Positions 28,734 through 38,035 are shown, numbered from the stretch's first letter. The stretch: 64,000 nucleotides of DNA from [Enterobacter] lignolyticus SCF1 (GCF_000164865.1 NC_014618.1:3968001-4032000), one strand, 5' to 3'. Made by a program: numbers and translations. Notes: generated by a model from the sequence alone, not told the origin.

Positions 28734-29420
28734 TTACGCTGAGAGTTTTTTTTCGATATCGTGCAGCAAACGATGCAGCATGGCGGTATCCCGCTGCGCC
28801 AAAAGGCCGATCCGCTGCTGCAGCCAGTCGGCCAGCTTATGGTCATCGGCCACCTGTAACCGCGCCAGCAGCGCCTGGGTGCGCAGACGTAACGCCTGCA
28901 GCTGGTTTTCGTCGCCCCCGGCGACGGCGGTCGCCCTGTTTTGCGTCAGGGAAGAGAGCTGGTAGCAGTAAACCATCACCGCCTGACCGAGGTTCAGCGA
29001 CGGGTAGTCGGCCACCATCGGAACGCCGGTCAGCACGTCGGCCAGCGCCAGTTCATCATTGGTTAAGCCTGAATCTTCACGGCCAAACACCAGCGCGGCG
29101 TGCTGCAGCCACTGCGATTTTTCCTCCAGCAGCGGCACCAGCTCCTGCGGCGTGGCGTAGTAGTGAAAGCGCGCGCGGCTGCGGGCGGTGGTGGCTATCG
29201 TAAAATCAACATCGTGCAGCGCCTCGGCCAGAGTAGCCCAGGTGGTGATGTTTTCGAGGATATCGCCGGCGCCGTGGGCCACCCGCTGCGCGCCGGGTTC
29301 GCGGTGCGCGACGCTGTCGACAATTCGCATTTCGGTAAAGCCCATGGTCTTCATGGCCCGGGCGGCAGCGCCGATATTTTCGGCTCTTGCTGGCGAAACC
29401 AGCACGATTGATAAGCGCAT
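28734..29420 (-). CDS. yjtD: Predicted RNA methyltransferase YjtD (SpoU/TrmJ-like)
   Basis: A 228-residue SPOUT-class methyltransferase orthologous to E. coli YjtD (LasT), which is related to TrmJ. Knotted-fold motifs are visible: SPARAENIGAAARAMKTMGF (near residue 10), ALVFGREDSGLTNDEL (near 112) and PSLNLGQAVMVYCYQL (near 140). I chose the ATG at 29420 because it gives the E. coli length. The RNA substrate is not established. Confidence 0.92.
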   Translation of the reverse strand: MRLSIVLVSPARAENIGAAARAMKTMGFTEMRIVDSVAHREPGAQRVAHGAGDILENITTWATLAEALHDVDFTIATTARSRARFHYYATPQELVPLLEEKSQWLQHAALVFGREDSGLTNDELALADVLTGVPMVADYPSLNLGQAVMVYCYQLSSLTQNRATAVAGGDENQLQALRLRTQALLARLQVADDHKLADWLQQRIGLLAQRDTAMLHRLLHDIEKKLSA

Positions 29421-29577
29421 GTAATCTTCTCTTTTTAGCATTCAAACGGCAACAATGTGATGCACTTCAACATATTGCGCGGCGCGAATTTACTTAATTG
29501 CAACAAAAAACAGTGAAATGGCATTTCTTAACATATAAAAAGGATTAAACTATTCCCTAAGAATCCACCGAGGCGAT

Positions 29578-29670
29578 ATGTTAACAGAACTGATATATCC
29601 TTATGTTCTTAAATGGTATTTCAAAAAAGAGCAATGCGCATCCATTGGATTCATCGCATTTATCAGTTAA
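29578..29670 (+). CDS. Possible 30-residue small protein in the arcA leader
   Basis: An open frame of 30 codons begins ATG (29578) after CCGAGG and ends TAA (29668-29670). The peptide has a hydrophobic, aromatic N-terminal half (LIYPYVLKWYF) and a hydrophobic C-terminal end (SIGFIAFIS). I do not recognise it. It could be a short membrane-associated protein or chance; conservation would decide. Confidence 0.25.
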   Translation: MLTELIYPYVLKWYFKKEQCASIGFIAFIS

Positions 29671-29764
29671 TCTTCGCAACTAGTTGAGTTGTTGAAAAAT
29701 TGTGACAATCGATAGCATTTAGATGCAATGATTTCACAAGACTGTTAACGTGCTACAATTGAAC

Positions 29765-29778
29765 TTGATATATGTCAA
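29765..29778. promoter_or_regulatory. Candidate FNR-binding site upstream of arcA
   Basis: TTGATATATGTCAA matches the FNR consensus TTGATNNNNATCAA at 9 of 10 fixed positions. It lies 278 bp before arcA, and in E. coli arcA is activated by Fnr under anaerobiosis from a promoter in this long leader. Confidence 0.6.
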
Positions 29779-29819
29779 CGAAGCGTAGTTTTATTGGGTG
29801 TCAGACGTCACTTAGCCTG

Positions 29820-29960
29820 TTATGTTGCTGTTAAAATGGTTAGGATGACAGCCGTTTTTGACACTGTCGGGTCCAGAGGGAAAGTACCCACGACCAAGCT
29901 AATGATGTTGTTGACGTTGATGGAAAGTGCATCAAGAACGCAATTACGTACTTTAGTCAT
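29820..29960 (-). CDS. yjjY: Small conserved protein YjjY
   Basis: A 46-residue peptide beginning MTKVRNCVLDALSIN and ending TVSKTAVILTILTAT, almost identical to E. coli YjjY in sequence and length, and in the same place: divergent from arcA and pointing toward yjtD. The function is unknown. Conservation may reflect either a real peptide or the overlapping arcA regulatory DNA. There is no strong Shine-Dalgarno before the ATG at 29960. Confidence 0.7.
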   Translation of the reverse strand: MTKVRNCVLDALSINVNNIISLVVGTFPLDPTVSKTAVILTILTAT

Positions 29961-30055
29961 GTTACGCCGGTGATGTTAATTTACGACATGCATCAGGCAG
30001 GTCAGGGACTTTTGTACTTCCTGTTTCGATTTAGTTGGCAATTTAGGTAGCAAAC

Positions 30056-30772
30056 ATGCAGACCCCGCACATTCTTATCGTTGAAGACGAGTTGGTAACA
30101 CGCAACACGTTAAAAAGTATTTTCGAAGCAGAAGGCTACGATGTTTTCGAAGCGACCGATGGCGCGGAAATGCATCAGATCCTTTCAGAAAATGATATCA
30201 ATCTGGTGATTATGGATATCAATCTGCCAGGGAAAAACGGCCTTCTGCTGGCGCGCGAACTGCGCGAGCAGGCAAACGTCGCCCTGATGTTCCTTACCGG
30301 CCGTGACAACGAGGTAGACAAAATCCTCGGTCTGGAAATCGGTGCAGATGACTATATTACCAAGCCGTTCAACCCACGTGAACTGACGATTCGTGCGCGC
30401 AACCTGCTCTCCCGCACCATGAATCTGGGCACCGTGAGCGAAGAACGCCGCAGCGTTGAAAGCTACAAGTTCAACGGCTGGGAGCTGGACATCAACAGCC
30501 GCTCTCTGATCAGCCCGAACGGCGAGCAGTACAAGCTGCCGCGTAGTGAATTCCGCGCCATGCTGCACTTCTGCGAAAACCCGGGCAAGATCCAGTCCCG
30601 CGCGGAACTGCTGAAGAAAATGACCGGTCGCGAGCTGAAGCCGCATGACCGTACCGTTGACGTGACTATCCGCCGTATTCGTAAGCACTTCGAATCTACG
30701 CCGGATACCCCGGAAATCATCGCCACGATCCACGGCGAAGGTTACCGTTTCTGCGGCGATCTGCAGGAATAA
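30056..30772 (+). CDS. arcA: Aerobic respiration response regulator ArcA
   Basis: A 238-residue OmpR-type response regulator, the same length as E. coli ArcA. Phosphorylated by ArcB under low oxygen, it represses aerobic respiratory genes. The phospho-acceptor is Asp54 (LVIMDINLPG), with the acidic pocket Glu10-Asp11 (IVEDE) and Lys in ADDYITKPFNP. The C-terminal winged helix holds RTVDVTIRRIRKHFE. It is followed by a strong terminator. Confidence 0.99.
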   Translation: MQTPHILIVEDELVTRNTLKSIFEAEGYDVFEATDGAEMHQILSENDINLVIMDINLPGKNGLLLARELREQANVALMFLTGRDNEVDKILGLEIGADDYITKPFNPRELTIRARNLLSRTMNLGTVSEERRSVESYKFNGWELDINSRSLISPNGEQYKLPRSEFRAMLHFCENPGKIQSRAELLKKMTGRELKPHDRTVDVTIRRIRKHFESTPDTPEIIATIHGEGYRFCGDLQE

Positions 30773-30791
30773 TCGCTTAACGCGCTTAACG

Positions 30792-30823
30792 AAAAAGGGC
30801 TGACATGCGTCAGCCCTTTTTTT
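30792..30823. terminator. Terminator of arcA (bidirectional)
   Basis: A perfect stem, AAAAGGGCTGAC with GTCAGCCCTTTT, an ATGC loop and a run of T to 30823. The preceding A-run serves the converging hydrolase operon, whose stop is at 30835. Confidence 0.93.
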
Positions 30824-30834
30824 ATGCCCTGGTG

Positions 30835-32856
30835 CTAACGAGCGATACGGCGCGACCAGTCGCGGGTGAATACGGTCTCGCCGTTATGCTGTACCGTCAT
30901 CTCGCCGCTGACGATAAAATGCGTCAGGTCGCTGCGCATCTCCAGCACAATGTCCGTTTCCGTCCACCAGCCCTCGCGGCCTATTTTCATGCTTTGCCTC
31001 AGCAGATAGTGGGCCGACAGCGGGTCCTGATTATGAACGGTCAGCTGGCGGCGCAGGCTGTGGTCGACGGTAGTATCGATATCGTCAAAGCGGTACACGC
31101 CTTCGCCGAACACGCCGCCAACGCCGTTGGTAATACTCTGCCAGCTATCGTTCACCACATCGTAATGCAGCTCGCGATCGACCCGCCCCGGCGACAGCAC
31201 CGTAAGCGGCGTATTGGCGGCGCTTTCCGGCTGCGGGTTCGGCCCGGCTGAGGGCTGCACCTGGCGGCACACCGGCAGCTGCAAAGTCGCGCTCGCCAGA
31301 TCCACATCGAGGGTGGCGGCCTCTGCCATCGGCCAGACCATCGGCCAGAAGGTGGTGGCCAGCGAGACGCGCAGGCGGTGCCCCGCGGCAAAGCGCCAGG
31401 CGATACCGTCAAGCTGCACCGCGACGCTGACCGGTTCCCCCGGCGTCAGCGGCACGTGCTGCTCCTGCCCGTGCAGATGGCTGAGGTTCACCCAGCCGTG
31501 GCTGACGCGCGTAGAAGCGCCATCCGGCGCCACATCGGACAGGCGTACGTACAGCATCGCCGCCGGCTTATCGCTCGCGAGCGTGACGCGAAACTGCGGG
31601 AAGCCGTAAATGCTCAGGCTCTCCTCCAGCGGCGCGCTGTCAAAGCTTTCGGCCATTCCGTCGTCCATACGCTGATCGCCGGGGCTTTCCCCCAGAACCC
31701 CCGCCCCCATCCATTCCCCGGCAAACAGGCCGTGGTTTTGCGGGCTGCAGATGGACTGCCGGGCGTTATGGGATAACGGCGCGGCCGCCAGCCTTCCGGG
31801 ATGCAGATACCAGTGGCCGGGCGTTGTGACGTCGTCCGTATCGCCATCGACAGCCATCCACTCCCCCACCGCCTGCGGCCGCCGGGAGTCAGGCCGCTGG
31901 CTGTCGTTAAGCCAGACCTGCAGCCGCGGGCCGCGCATTGCGTCGTTATCCTGCTGCTTAAGCCAGCGATCCCACCAGCTGACCGCCTCCTGCAAAAAGC
32001 CAATCGCCGGCTCCGGCGTGCCGTCCTGCGGGTAGATATGCGCCCAGGGGCCGACGATCGCCCGGCGAGGTACCTCAAGATTATCCATCAGCCGGAAGAT
32101 GGCGTTGCTGTAGGAGTCTGCCCAGCCGCCGACCGCCATTACCGGGCAGGTAATGGCCTGCCACTCCTCCCCTACCGAACCGTGCTTCCAGTAGGCGTCT
32201 TTTAACGGATGCTCCATCCACAGCTCCGGGAAAAAGGGCATGTTTTCCAGCCGCGCCAGCCAGTCCTTATACCAGCCTTCGCCCACCAGCTGCGGGTCCT
32301 GCGGACGGCTCTGGTAGGCCAGCATAATGCCGCCCCACCACAGGTTGTCGTTGAGCAGGCAGCCGCCTTTATAGTGAATATCGTCGTTGTAGCGGTCGTC
32401 CGTCGAACAGACGGTGATAATCGCTTTCAGCGCCGGGGGACGCCGCGCGGCGACCTGCAGCCCGTTAAACCCGCCCCAGGACTTGCCCATCATTCCGACC
32501 GCGCCGCTGCACCACGCCTGACGACTGATCCAGTCAATTACCTCCAGCGCATCATCCTGCTCCTGCAGCAGGTACTCATCGGCCAGCAGGCCATCGGAAT
32601 CGCCGCTGCCGCGCATATCCACGCGCAGCACGGCATACCCATGACCGGCAAAATAGCCGTGCATCGGCTCATCGCGCGTGCGCGTGCCGTCGCGTTTACG
32701 GTAGGGAATGTACTCCAGTATGGCCGGAACCGGCTGCTGCGACGCCGATAACGGCAGCCACATCCGCGCGGCTAAACGGGTGCCATCGCTCAGGGTGATC
32801 CACAGGTGCTCGGTCACGCTGACGCTGTGGGGGAATTGCGTTATGAGAGTTTTCAT
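30835..32856 (-). CDS. CocE/NonD family serine hydrolase (Xaa-Pro dipeptidyl-peptidase-like)
   Basis: A 673-residue alpha/beta hydrolase of the S15/CocE family. The nucleophile is Ser126 (GMMGKSWGGF). The expected acid and base are the Asp of VGGWADSYSNAIF and the His of GPWAHIYP, followed by a C-terminal jelly-roll-like beta domain. Family members cleave Xaa-Pro peptides, cocaine esters or beta-lactam side-chain esters. It has no signal peptide, so it acts in the cytosol. It overlaps the ABC ATPase gene by 4 bp (ATGA) as the last gene of the uptake operon, so it most likely processes the imported substrate. Confidence 0.85.
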   Translation of the reverse strand: MKTLITQFPHSVSVTEHLWITLSDGTRLAARMWLPLSASQQPVPAILEYIPYRKRDGTRTRDEPMHGYFAGHGYAVLRVDMRGSGDSDGLLADEYLLQEQDDALEVIDWISRQAWCSGAVGMMGKSWGGFNGLQVAARRPPALKAIITVCSTDDRYNDDIHYKGGCLLNDNLWWGGIMLAYQSRPQDPQLVGEGWYKDWLARLENMPFFPELWMEHPLKDAYWKHGSVGEEWQAITCPVMAVGGWADSYSNAIFRLMDNLEVPRRAIVGPWAHIYPQDGTPEPAIGFLQEAVSWWDRWLKQQDNDAMRGPRLQVWLNDSQRPDSRRPQAVGEWMAVDGDTDDVTTPGHWYLHPGRLAAAPLSHNARQSICSPQNHGLFAGEWMGAGVLGESPGDQRMDDGMAESFDSAPLEESLSIYGFPQFRVTLASDKPAAMLYVRLSDVAPDGASTRVSHGWVNLSHLHGQEQHVPLTPGEPVSVAVQLDGIAWRFAAGHRLRVSLATTFWPMVWPMAEAATLDVDLASATLQLPVCRQVQPSAGPNPQPESAANTPLTVLSPGRVDRELHYDVVNDSWQSITNGVGGVFGEGVYRFDDIDTTVDHSLRRQLTVHNQDPLSAHYLLRQSMKIGREGWWTETDIVLEMRSDLTHFIVSGEMTVQHNGETVFTRDWSRRIAR

Positions 32857-34475
32857 GAGGCTCCTGCTATCGCATTTAGCTGGCGCTGACCCAGCACCTC
32901 GTCCAGCCAGGACGGGCGCATTTCCGGAACGGATGTCAGCAGTTTTTCGGTATAGCTGTGCATAGGCGCGCTGAATACCTGCCCGGTCGGCCCCTGCGCC
33001 ACCACGTTGCCCTGATACATCACCGCCACCTGCTGGGCGATGCGCTTCACGGTGCTAAGGTCGTGGGTAATGAACAGATAGGAAAGCCCGAGCTGCTCCT
33101 GCAGGCGACGCAGCAGTTTCAGCACCTCTTCCGCCACCAGCGGATCGAGCGCCGACGTCGCCTCATCGCAAATGATCAGGTCCGGTTGCGCCGCCAGCGC
33201 CCGGGCGATGCAGATGCGCTGCTTCTGCCCGCCGGACAGCGAGCCAGGATAGCGGTCAATCAGGTAGTCCGGCAGCTCGGTCAGCTTCAGCAGCTCCACC
33301 ACGCGTTCGCGCACCTGCTGCTTATTGAGGCCAAAGTAGAACGCCAGGGGACGCCCGATGGCCTCAAGCACGGTCTGCCGGGGATTAAGCGCGACGTCCG
33401 GCAGCTGGTAGATCATCTGAATGCGCCGCAGGGTCTCTTTATCACGCTGCTGGTAGCGGTTCGCCAGCGTCTGCGAGGCGAAGGTCACCGTACCCCGGGT
33501 GTCCGCCAGCAGGCCGCACAGGGCGCGAGCCAGGGTGCTCTTTCCGCTACCGGACTCGCCGATAATCGCCAGCGTCTCTCCTTTAGCGATCCGCAACGAC
33601 ACGTCGTGGACCACGGTTTTACCGCTGTAGCCGGTGGACAGGCGGTCGATAGCCAGTAATTGGCCTTCCGGCCTGTTTTCCGCATGCACCGCCGTCAGCG
33701 CATGCTCCCGTTCCGACACCAGCCGCTGCGTGTAGCTCTCCTGCGGGTGCTGCAGGATATCGGCGGTCAGGCCGCTTTCAACCTCGATCCCCTGGCGCAG
33801 CACCATGATGCGATCGGCGATTTGCGCCACAACGGCCAGGTCATGGGTGATATACAGCGCGGCAGTATTAAATTCCCTGACCAGTTTGCGCAGCATCACC
33901 AGCACTTCGATTTGCGTCGTCACGTCCAGCGCGGTGGTCGGCTCGTCCAGGACCAGAACATCGGGTTTGCAGGACATCGCCATCGCCGCCATCGCGCGCT
34001 GCAGCTGGCCGCCGGAGAGCTGGTGCGGGTAACGCTGGCCAATCGTCTCCGGCTGCGGGAGATCCAGCGCCCGGAACAGCGTCACCGCCCACGCCCGCGC
34101 TTCGCTTTCCTTCATCAGTCCGTGGCGCAGCGGCCCTTCGCAGACCTGCGCGCCGATGGTCAGCGCCGGATTAAACGCCGCCGCCGCGCTCTGGGCGACG
34201 TAGGCCACCCGTTTGCCGCGAAACTCGCGCTTTGCCTTGCTGGAAAGCGGCACGATGTCCTGACCGGCAATACGCACCTCGCCGCCCGCAATGCGGCAGC
34301 CTGGCCGCGCATAACCCAGCGCGGCAAGACCGATGGTGGATTTCCCCGCCCCTGATTCGCCGATAAGCCCCAGCACTTCGCCGGGCATCAGGTCAAAGGA
34401 GATCCCCTTGACCAGCGGCAGCCCTTGTTCAGTGTCGATACGTAAATCACGCATCTGCAGAATCGGTTGTGTCAT
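32853..34475 (-). CDS. Peptide/nickel-type ABC transporter, fused dual ATPase
   Basis: A 540-residue protein with two complete nucleotide-binding domains in one chain, the DppD-DppF fusion arrangement seen in GsiA and YejF. Each half has a Walker A (GESGAGKST near residue 39, GESGSGKST near 308), an ABC signature (LSGGQLQRAM, LSGGQKQRIC) and a Walker B (VLVLDEPTTALD, LIICDEATSALD). It overlaps both neighbours by 4 bp. It powers the permeases encoded upstream. Confidence 0.93.
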   Translation of the reverse strand: MTQPILQMRDLRIDTEQGLPLVKGISFDLMPGEVLGLIGESGAGKSTIGLAALGYARPGCRIAGGEVRIAGQDIVPLSSKAKREFRGKRVAYVAQSAAAAFNPALTIGAQVCEGPLRHGLMKESEARAWAVTLFRALDLPQPETIGQRYPHQLSGGQLQRAMAAMAMSCKPDVLVLDEPTTALDVTTQIEVLVMLRKLVREFNTAALYITHDLAVVAQIADRIMVLRQGIEVESGLTADILQHPQESYTQRLVSEREHALTAVHAENRPEGQLLAIDRLSTGYSGKTVVHDVSLRIAKGETLAIIGESGSGKSTLARALCGLLADTRGTVTFASQTLANRYQQRDKETLRRIQMIYQLPDVALNPRQTVLEAIGRPLAFYFGLNKQQVRERVVELLKLTELPDYLIDRYPGSLSGGQKQRICIARALAAQPDLIICDEATSALDPLVAEEVLKLLRRLQEQLGLSYLFITHDLSTVKRIAQQVAVMYQGNVVAQGPTGQVFSAPMHSYTEKLLTSVPEMRPSWLDEVLGQRQLNAIAGAS

Positions 34476-35302
34476 CCCTCTTCCCCCAGCGAAAGGTTAT
34501 TACGCGCCAGCAGCCAGTCGACCACCAGATTGACGCCTATCGTCAGCAGCGCGATGGCGGCGGCGGGATAGAGCGGCGCCAACTGGCCGAAGTTGATGGC
34601 CTGCGCGTTGTCGCGCACCATGCTGCCCCAGTCCGCCCAGGGCGGCTGAATGCCCAGCCCAAGAAAGCTCAGCCCGGCGATAAACAGAAACGTAAAGCAA
34701 AAGCGCATCCCGAACTCCGCCAGCAGCGGCGGCATCGCGTTGGGCAGAAACTCCTTACGCACTATCCACCACAGCCCCTCGCCCCGCAGGCGCGCCGCCT
34801 CGACATACTCCAGGCAGACGATGCCCTGCGCCACCAGTCGCGCCAGACGAAACACCCGGGTGGCGTCCAGCAGCGCGATCGTCCCCACCAGCACCGGAAT
34901 GGAGGTGCCCAGCACCGACAGCACAATCAGCGCCAGGATCAGAACCGGAATCGACATCAGCGTATCGACGACGCGCGTCAACGCCACATCCACCCAGCGG
35001 CCGTATATGGCGGCGGTAAAGCCGGTAATAATGCCCACTACAAAAGAAATGGCGGTGATCGCCAGCGCAATCGCGATGGTAGTGCGCGCGCCAAACAGGA
35101 TGCGCGACAGCATGTCGCGGCCAAGGCTGTCGGTGCCGAACGGCAGCGCGCTGGACGGCAGCATCCAGATATCCCCGACCTGCGCCGTTTCGCTATGCGG
35201 CGCCAGCCACGGCGCAAACAGCGCGGCGGCCAGGTTGATAGCGATAATCGCCATACCTAACATCGCCGACAGCGGCACCGTGCGAATGTTGACCTTTTTC
35301 AT
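34472..35302 (-). CDS. Peptide/nickel-type ABC transporter permease (DppC-like)
   Basis: A 276-residue inner-membrane permease. The N-terminal OppC/DppC signature lies in LPFGTDSLGRDMLSRILFGAR (residues about 52-72), followed by five or six hydrophobic helices. The EAA cytoplasmic loop is EAARLRGEGLWWIVRKEFLPN. It pairs with the DppB-like permease encoded 3 bp upstream and with the fused ATPase. Confidence 0.93.
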   Translation of the reverse strand: MKKVNIRTVPLSAMLGMAIIAINLAAALFAPWLAPHSETAQVGDIWMLPSSALPFGTDSLGRDMLSRILFGARTTIAIALAITAISFVVGIITGFTAAIYGRWVDVALTRVVDTLMSIPVLILALIVLSVLGTSIPVLVGTIALLDATRVFRLARLVAQGIVCLEYVEAARLRGEGLWWIVRKEFLPNAMPPLLAEFGMRFCFTFLFIAGLSFLGLGIQPPWADWGSMVRDNAQAINFGQLAPLYPAAAIALLTIGVNLVVDWLLARNNLSLGEEG

Positions 35303-35305
35303 TGC

Positions 35306-36253
35306 TTACCTCGCGTGTCGCAGGCGTGGGTTACACCAGATGGCCAGCAGATCGGCGGCAGTGTTGAGCAGAATGTAGGTTCCGCCAAACAGCAGCCCGC
35401 ACGCCTGCACCACCGGTAAATCGCGTTTAGTCACGGCGTCCACCATCAGCTGACCTATTCCCGGATAAACGAACACCACCTCCACCAGAATCACGCCCAC
35501 CACCAGGTAGGCAAGGTTGAAGGCGACAACGTTGATAATGGGCGCCAGCGCGTTAGGCAGCGCGTGTCCCAGCACAATGCGCCAGCGGGACAGCCCTTTC
35601 AGCAGCGCCGTTTCGATGTAGCTGCTGGACATTACCGCCCCGACGGAGGCCCGGGTCATGCGCAGCATATGCGCCAGCACCACCAGCACCAGCGTCAGCA
35701 TCGGCAGCGTGCAGGCGTACAGCCGCTGCGCGATGCTGGCATCGGGGTCCACCAGCGCCAGGCTCGGAAACCAGGCCAGCCGGATGGCGAAAAAGATAAC
35801 CAGCACATAGCCGACAAAGAATTCCGGCACCGAAATGCTCAGGAGAGTCAGCGTGTTCGCCAGCCGGTCAAACCAGGAACCGCGCCACACCGCCGAGGCT
35901 ATCCCCAGCAGCACCGCCAGCGGAATGGCAATCACCGCAGCGTAAATCGCCAGAAACAGGGTGTTCGCCAGGCGGGGGAACAGCTCGGCGCCGATCGGCT
36001 GGTTGTTCGCCAGCGACGTGCCTAAATCCCCGTGCAGCACCCCGGACAACCAGTGCAGATAGCGGTAAACCGCCGGCTGATCGAGACCGAGCTGCAAACG
36101 CAGGGCAGCGACCGTTTCCGGGGTGCCGTTTTGGCCGAGAATGGCGCTCGCCACGTCGCCCGGCAGCAGCTCAGTGCCGACGAAGATCAGCACCGATACC
36201 AGCCATAACGTGAGGATGCCCAGCAGCAGGCGGTGAAGGATCTGTTTTTTCAT
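35306..36253 (-). CDS. Peptide/nickel-type ABC transporter permease (DppB-like)
   Basis: A 315-residue inner-membrane permease of the OppB/DppB type. It begins with a membrane helix (LLLGILTLWLVSVLIFVGTE), has GDLGTSLANNQPI after the first periplasmic segment, and the EAA loop TALLKGLSRWRIVLGHALPN. It shares one base with the end of the binding-protein gene upstream (overlap at 36253). Confidence 0.93.
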   Translation of the reverse strand: MKKQILHRLLLGILTLWLVSVLIFVGTELLPGDVASAILGQNGTPETVAALRLQLGLDQPAVYRYLHWLSGVLHGDLGTSLANNQPIGAELFPRLANTLFLAIYAAVIAIPLAVLLGIASAVWRGSWFDRLANTLTLLSISVPEFFVGYVLVIFFAIRLAWFPSLALVDPDASIAQRLYACTLPMLTLVLVVLAHMLRMTRASVGAVMSSSYIETALLKGLSRWRIVLGHALPNALAPIINVVAFNLAYLVVGVILVEVVFVYPGIGQLMVDAVTKRDLPVVQACGLLFGGTYILLNTAADLLAIWCNPRLRHAR

Positions 36254-37842
36254 TACGACTCCAGCCAGACGCGTTCAGCCAGACGGCCGCCCATAAAGTT
36301 GAACAGCGGGTGCGGCTTCACGCCGCCCAGTTTATTGCTGGCAGCGTCCAGGTAGTCGCCGAACAGCGGCACCATCGACCCGGCGTCGTCGCGCGCAATG
36401 CTTTGCAGCTCGCCGTAAATTTCCGCCCGCTTCTGGTCGTCCAGCAGCGACCGCGCCTGGAGCAGCAGGCTGTCGAACTTTTCATTTTTCCAGTGGGCGT
36501 CGTTCCATTTCGCCGTCGACTGCCAGGCGGTGGAGAACATCTGATCGGCCGTCGGGCGGCCGCCCCAGTACCCCATGCTGAACGGCGCCTTCATCCAGAC
36601 GTCATCCCAGTAGCTGTCGGCAGGCTGGCGTTTGATATTGACCTGGATCCCGGCCGCCGCGGCTTGCCCCTGGAACAGCGCCGCCGCATCCAGCGCCCCG
36701 GCGAACGCGGCGTCGGAAGAAGAGAGCTCAACGGGAAGCGTGCTCAGCCCCGCTTTTTGCAGGTAAAATTTGGCTTTGTCCGGGTCGTACGCGCGCTGCG
36801 GCAGCGCCTTGTTGAAGAAGCGATCGGTTTTTGGAATCGGATGGTCGTTGCCTAACGCGCCGTAGCCGCGCAGCACGGTCGCCAGCAGCTTTTCGCGATC
36901 GATGCCGTACTTAATCGCCATGCGCACGTCGTTGTTGTTAAACGGCGCGACCCGACAGTCCATCAGGAACGTAAAGTGCTGGCCGCCGGAAGAACGTACG
37001 ATATTCAGCGCCGGGCTGCGCTTGAGGAAATCCACCGTTTTGAAGTCCACCCGGTTGATGGCGTGCACCTGGCCGGAAATCAGGGCGTTGGTGCGCGCGG
37101 TGGCGTCGTTGATGACCAGCACCTCTACCGCGTCGACAAACGCGCGGTTCGGTTTCCAGTAGTTGGGGTTGCGTTTAAAATAAGAGCGCACGCCGGGCTG
37201 GTACTGATCGAAGACAAAACCGCCGGTGCCGATCGGCTGTTTCCAGTTGGTAAAACCGTCCGGCACGACCACCAGATGGTAATCCGCCAGCAGGAACGGT
37301 AAATCGGCATTGCCGCTGTCCAGCACAATGCTAATTTCACTGTCGCCGCTTTTTTTCAGCTCTTTGATGCTGGCGAGCTGGGTTTTGATGGCGCTTCGCG
37401 ACTGCTCTCCCCGGTGCAGGTTGATAGAATAGAGAATATCCTCCACGGTCAGCGGTTTGCCATTATGGAAGGTGACGCCCTGGCGCACCTTGAAGGTCCA
37501 CTCCTGTGCGCCGGGTTTCGCCTCCCAACTTTCCAGCAGCTCCGGCGTGGCCTGGTTGTTCTCATCGATTTCCACCAGGCCGTTCATCAGCATATAGGCC
37601 TGATTCAGCGGCACCCAGTCGCTGAACAGCGTTGGGTCCAGCGAGTCGCTGGTGTTGCCGCCTGACATACCGAGCTTCAGCACGCCGCCCTTCTTCGGCG
37701 TCGCCTCGGCGGCAAAACCGGCTAACGGCGAGAGCGATAGCGCCGTCCCCGCGCCGATCAGCGCCGCGGTATTGATAAATGAACGGCGACTCATGTTCAC
37801 GCCTTGCAGGTATTTTTTAAAATCTGAATGCTCGTCTTTCAT
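36253..37842 (-). CDS. Tat-exported peptide-type substrate-binding protein (family 5)
   Basis: A 529-residue solute-binding protein of the DppA/OppA class. The N-terminus has a twin-arginine signal (SRRSFINTAALIGAG) preceded by a long charged n-region, then a hydrophobic stretch ending AGFAAEA. The mature part opens KKGGVLKLGMSGG, with EPxLL-like and VTFHNGKPLTVEDI features of the family. The ATG at 37842 has CGGAG upstream. First gene of the five-gene operon. Tat export is uncommon for this family in enterics. Confidence 0.9.
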   Translation of the reverse strand: MKDEHSDFKKYLQGVNMSRRSFINTAALIGAGTALSLSPLAGFAAEATPKKGGVLKLGMSGGNTSDSLDPTLFSDWVPLNQAYMLMNGLVEIDENNQATPELLESWEAKPGAQEWTFKVRQGVTFHNGKPLTVEDILYSINLHRGEQSRSAIKTQLASIKELKKSGDSEISIVLDSGNADLPFLLADYHLVVVPDGFTNWKQPIGTGGFVFDQYQPGVRSYFKRNPNYWKPNRAFVDAVEVLVINDATARTNALISGQVHAINRVDFKTVDFLKRSPALNIVRSSGGQHFTFLMDCRVAPFNNNDVRMAIKYGIDREKLLATVLRGYGALGNDHPIPKTDRFFNKALPQRAYDPDKAKFYLQKAGLSTLPVELSSSDAAFAGALDAAALFQGQAAAAGIQVNIKRQPADSYWDDVWMKAPFSMGYWGGRPTADQMFSTAWQSTAKWNDAHWKNEKFDSLLLQARSLLDDQKRAEIYGELQSIARDDAGSMVPLFGDYLDAASNKLGGVKPHPLFNFMGGRLAERVWLES

Positions 37843-38035
37843 TTATTTTTCTCCGTTGTTATTTATCTGTCTGACCATTCGTTAGATGCCATAGCACGAC
37901 TATTTATGATTTATATCAAAACCAATAAATCCTGATGTATGAGTTTTTCGTATCAGACTATGCGAAAAACGCGCAGCAGAACATCAACAAAAAAGCTAAT
38001 TTCCCGATCACGGAGTCACACCAGGAAACAACAAT

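Larger units (their letters stand above)
29421..30055. other. yjtD-arcA divergent intergenic region and arcA leader
   Basis: A 635-bp AT-rich region. It contains the short gene yjjY on the minus strand, an FNR-like site, a possible 30-codon ORF and a long arcA leader. In E. coli the equivalent region holds several arcA promoters, including an Fnr-activated one. I could not assign individual -10/-35 boxes with confidence. Confidence 0.7.

Noticed and set aside
29421..30055. A structured regulatory RNA such as a riboswitch in the arcA leader
   Set aside because: No recognisable aptamer and no terminator-antiterminator pair; the length is explained by multiple promoters and yjjY.
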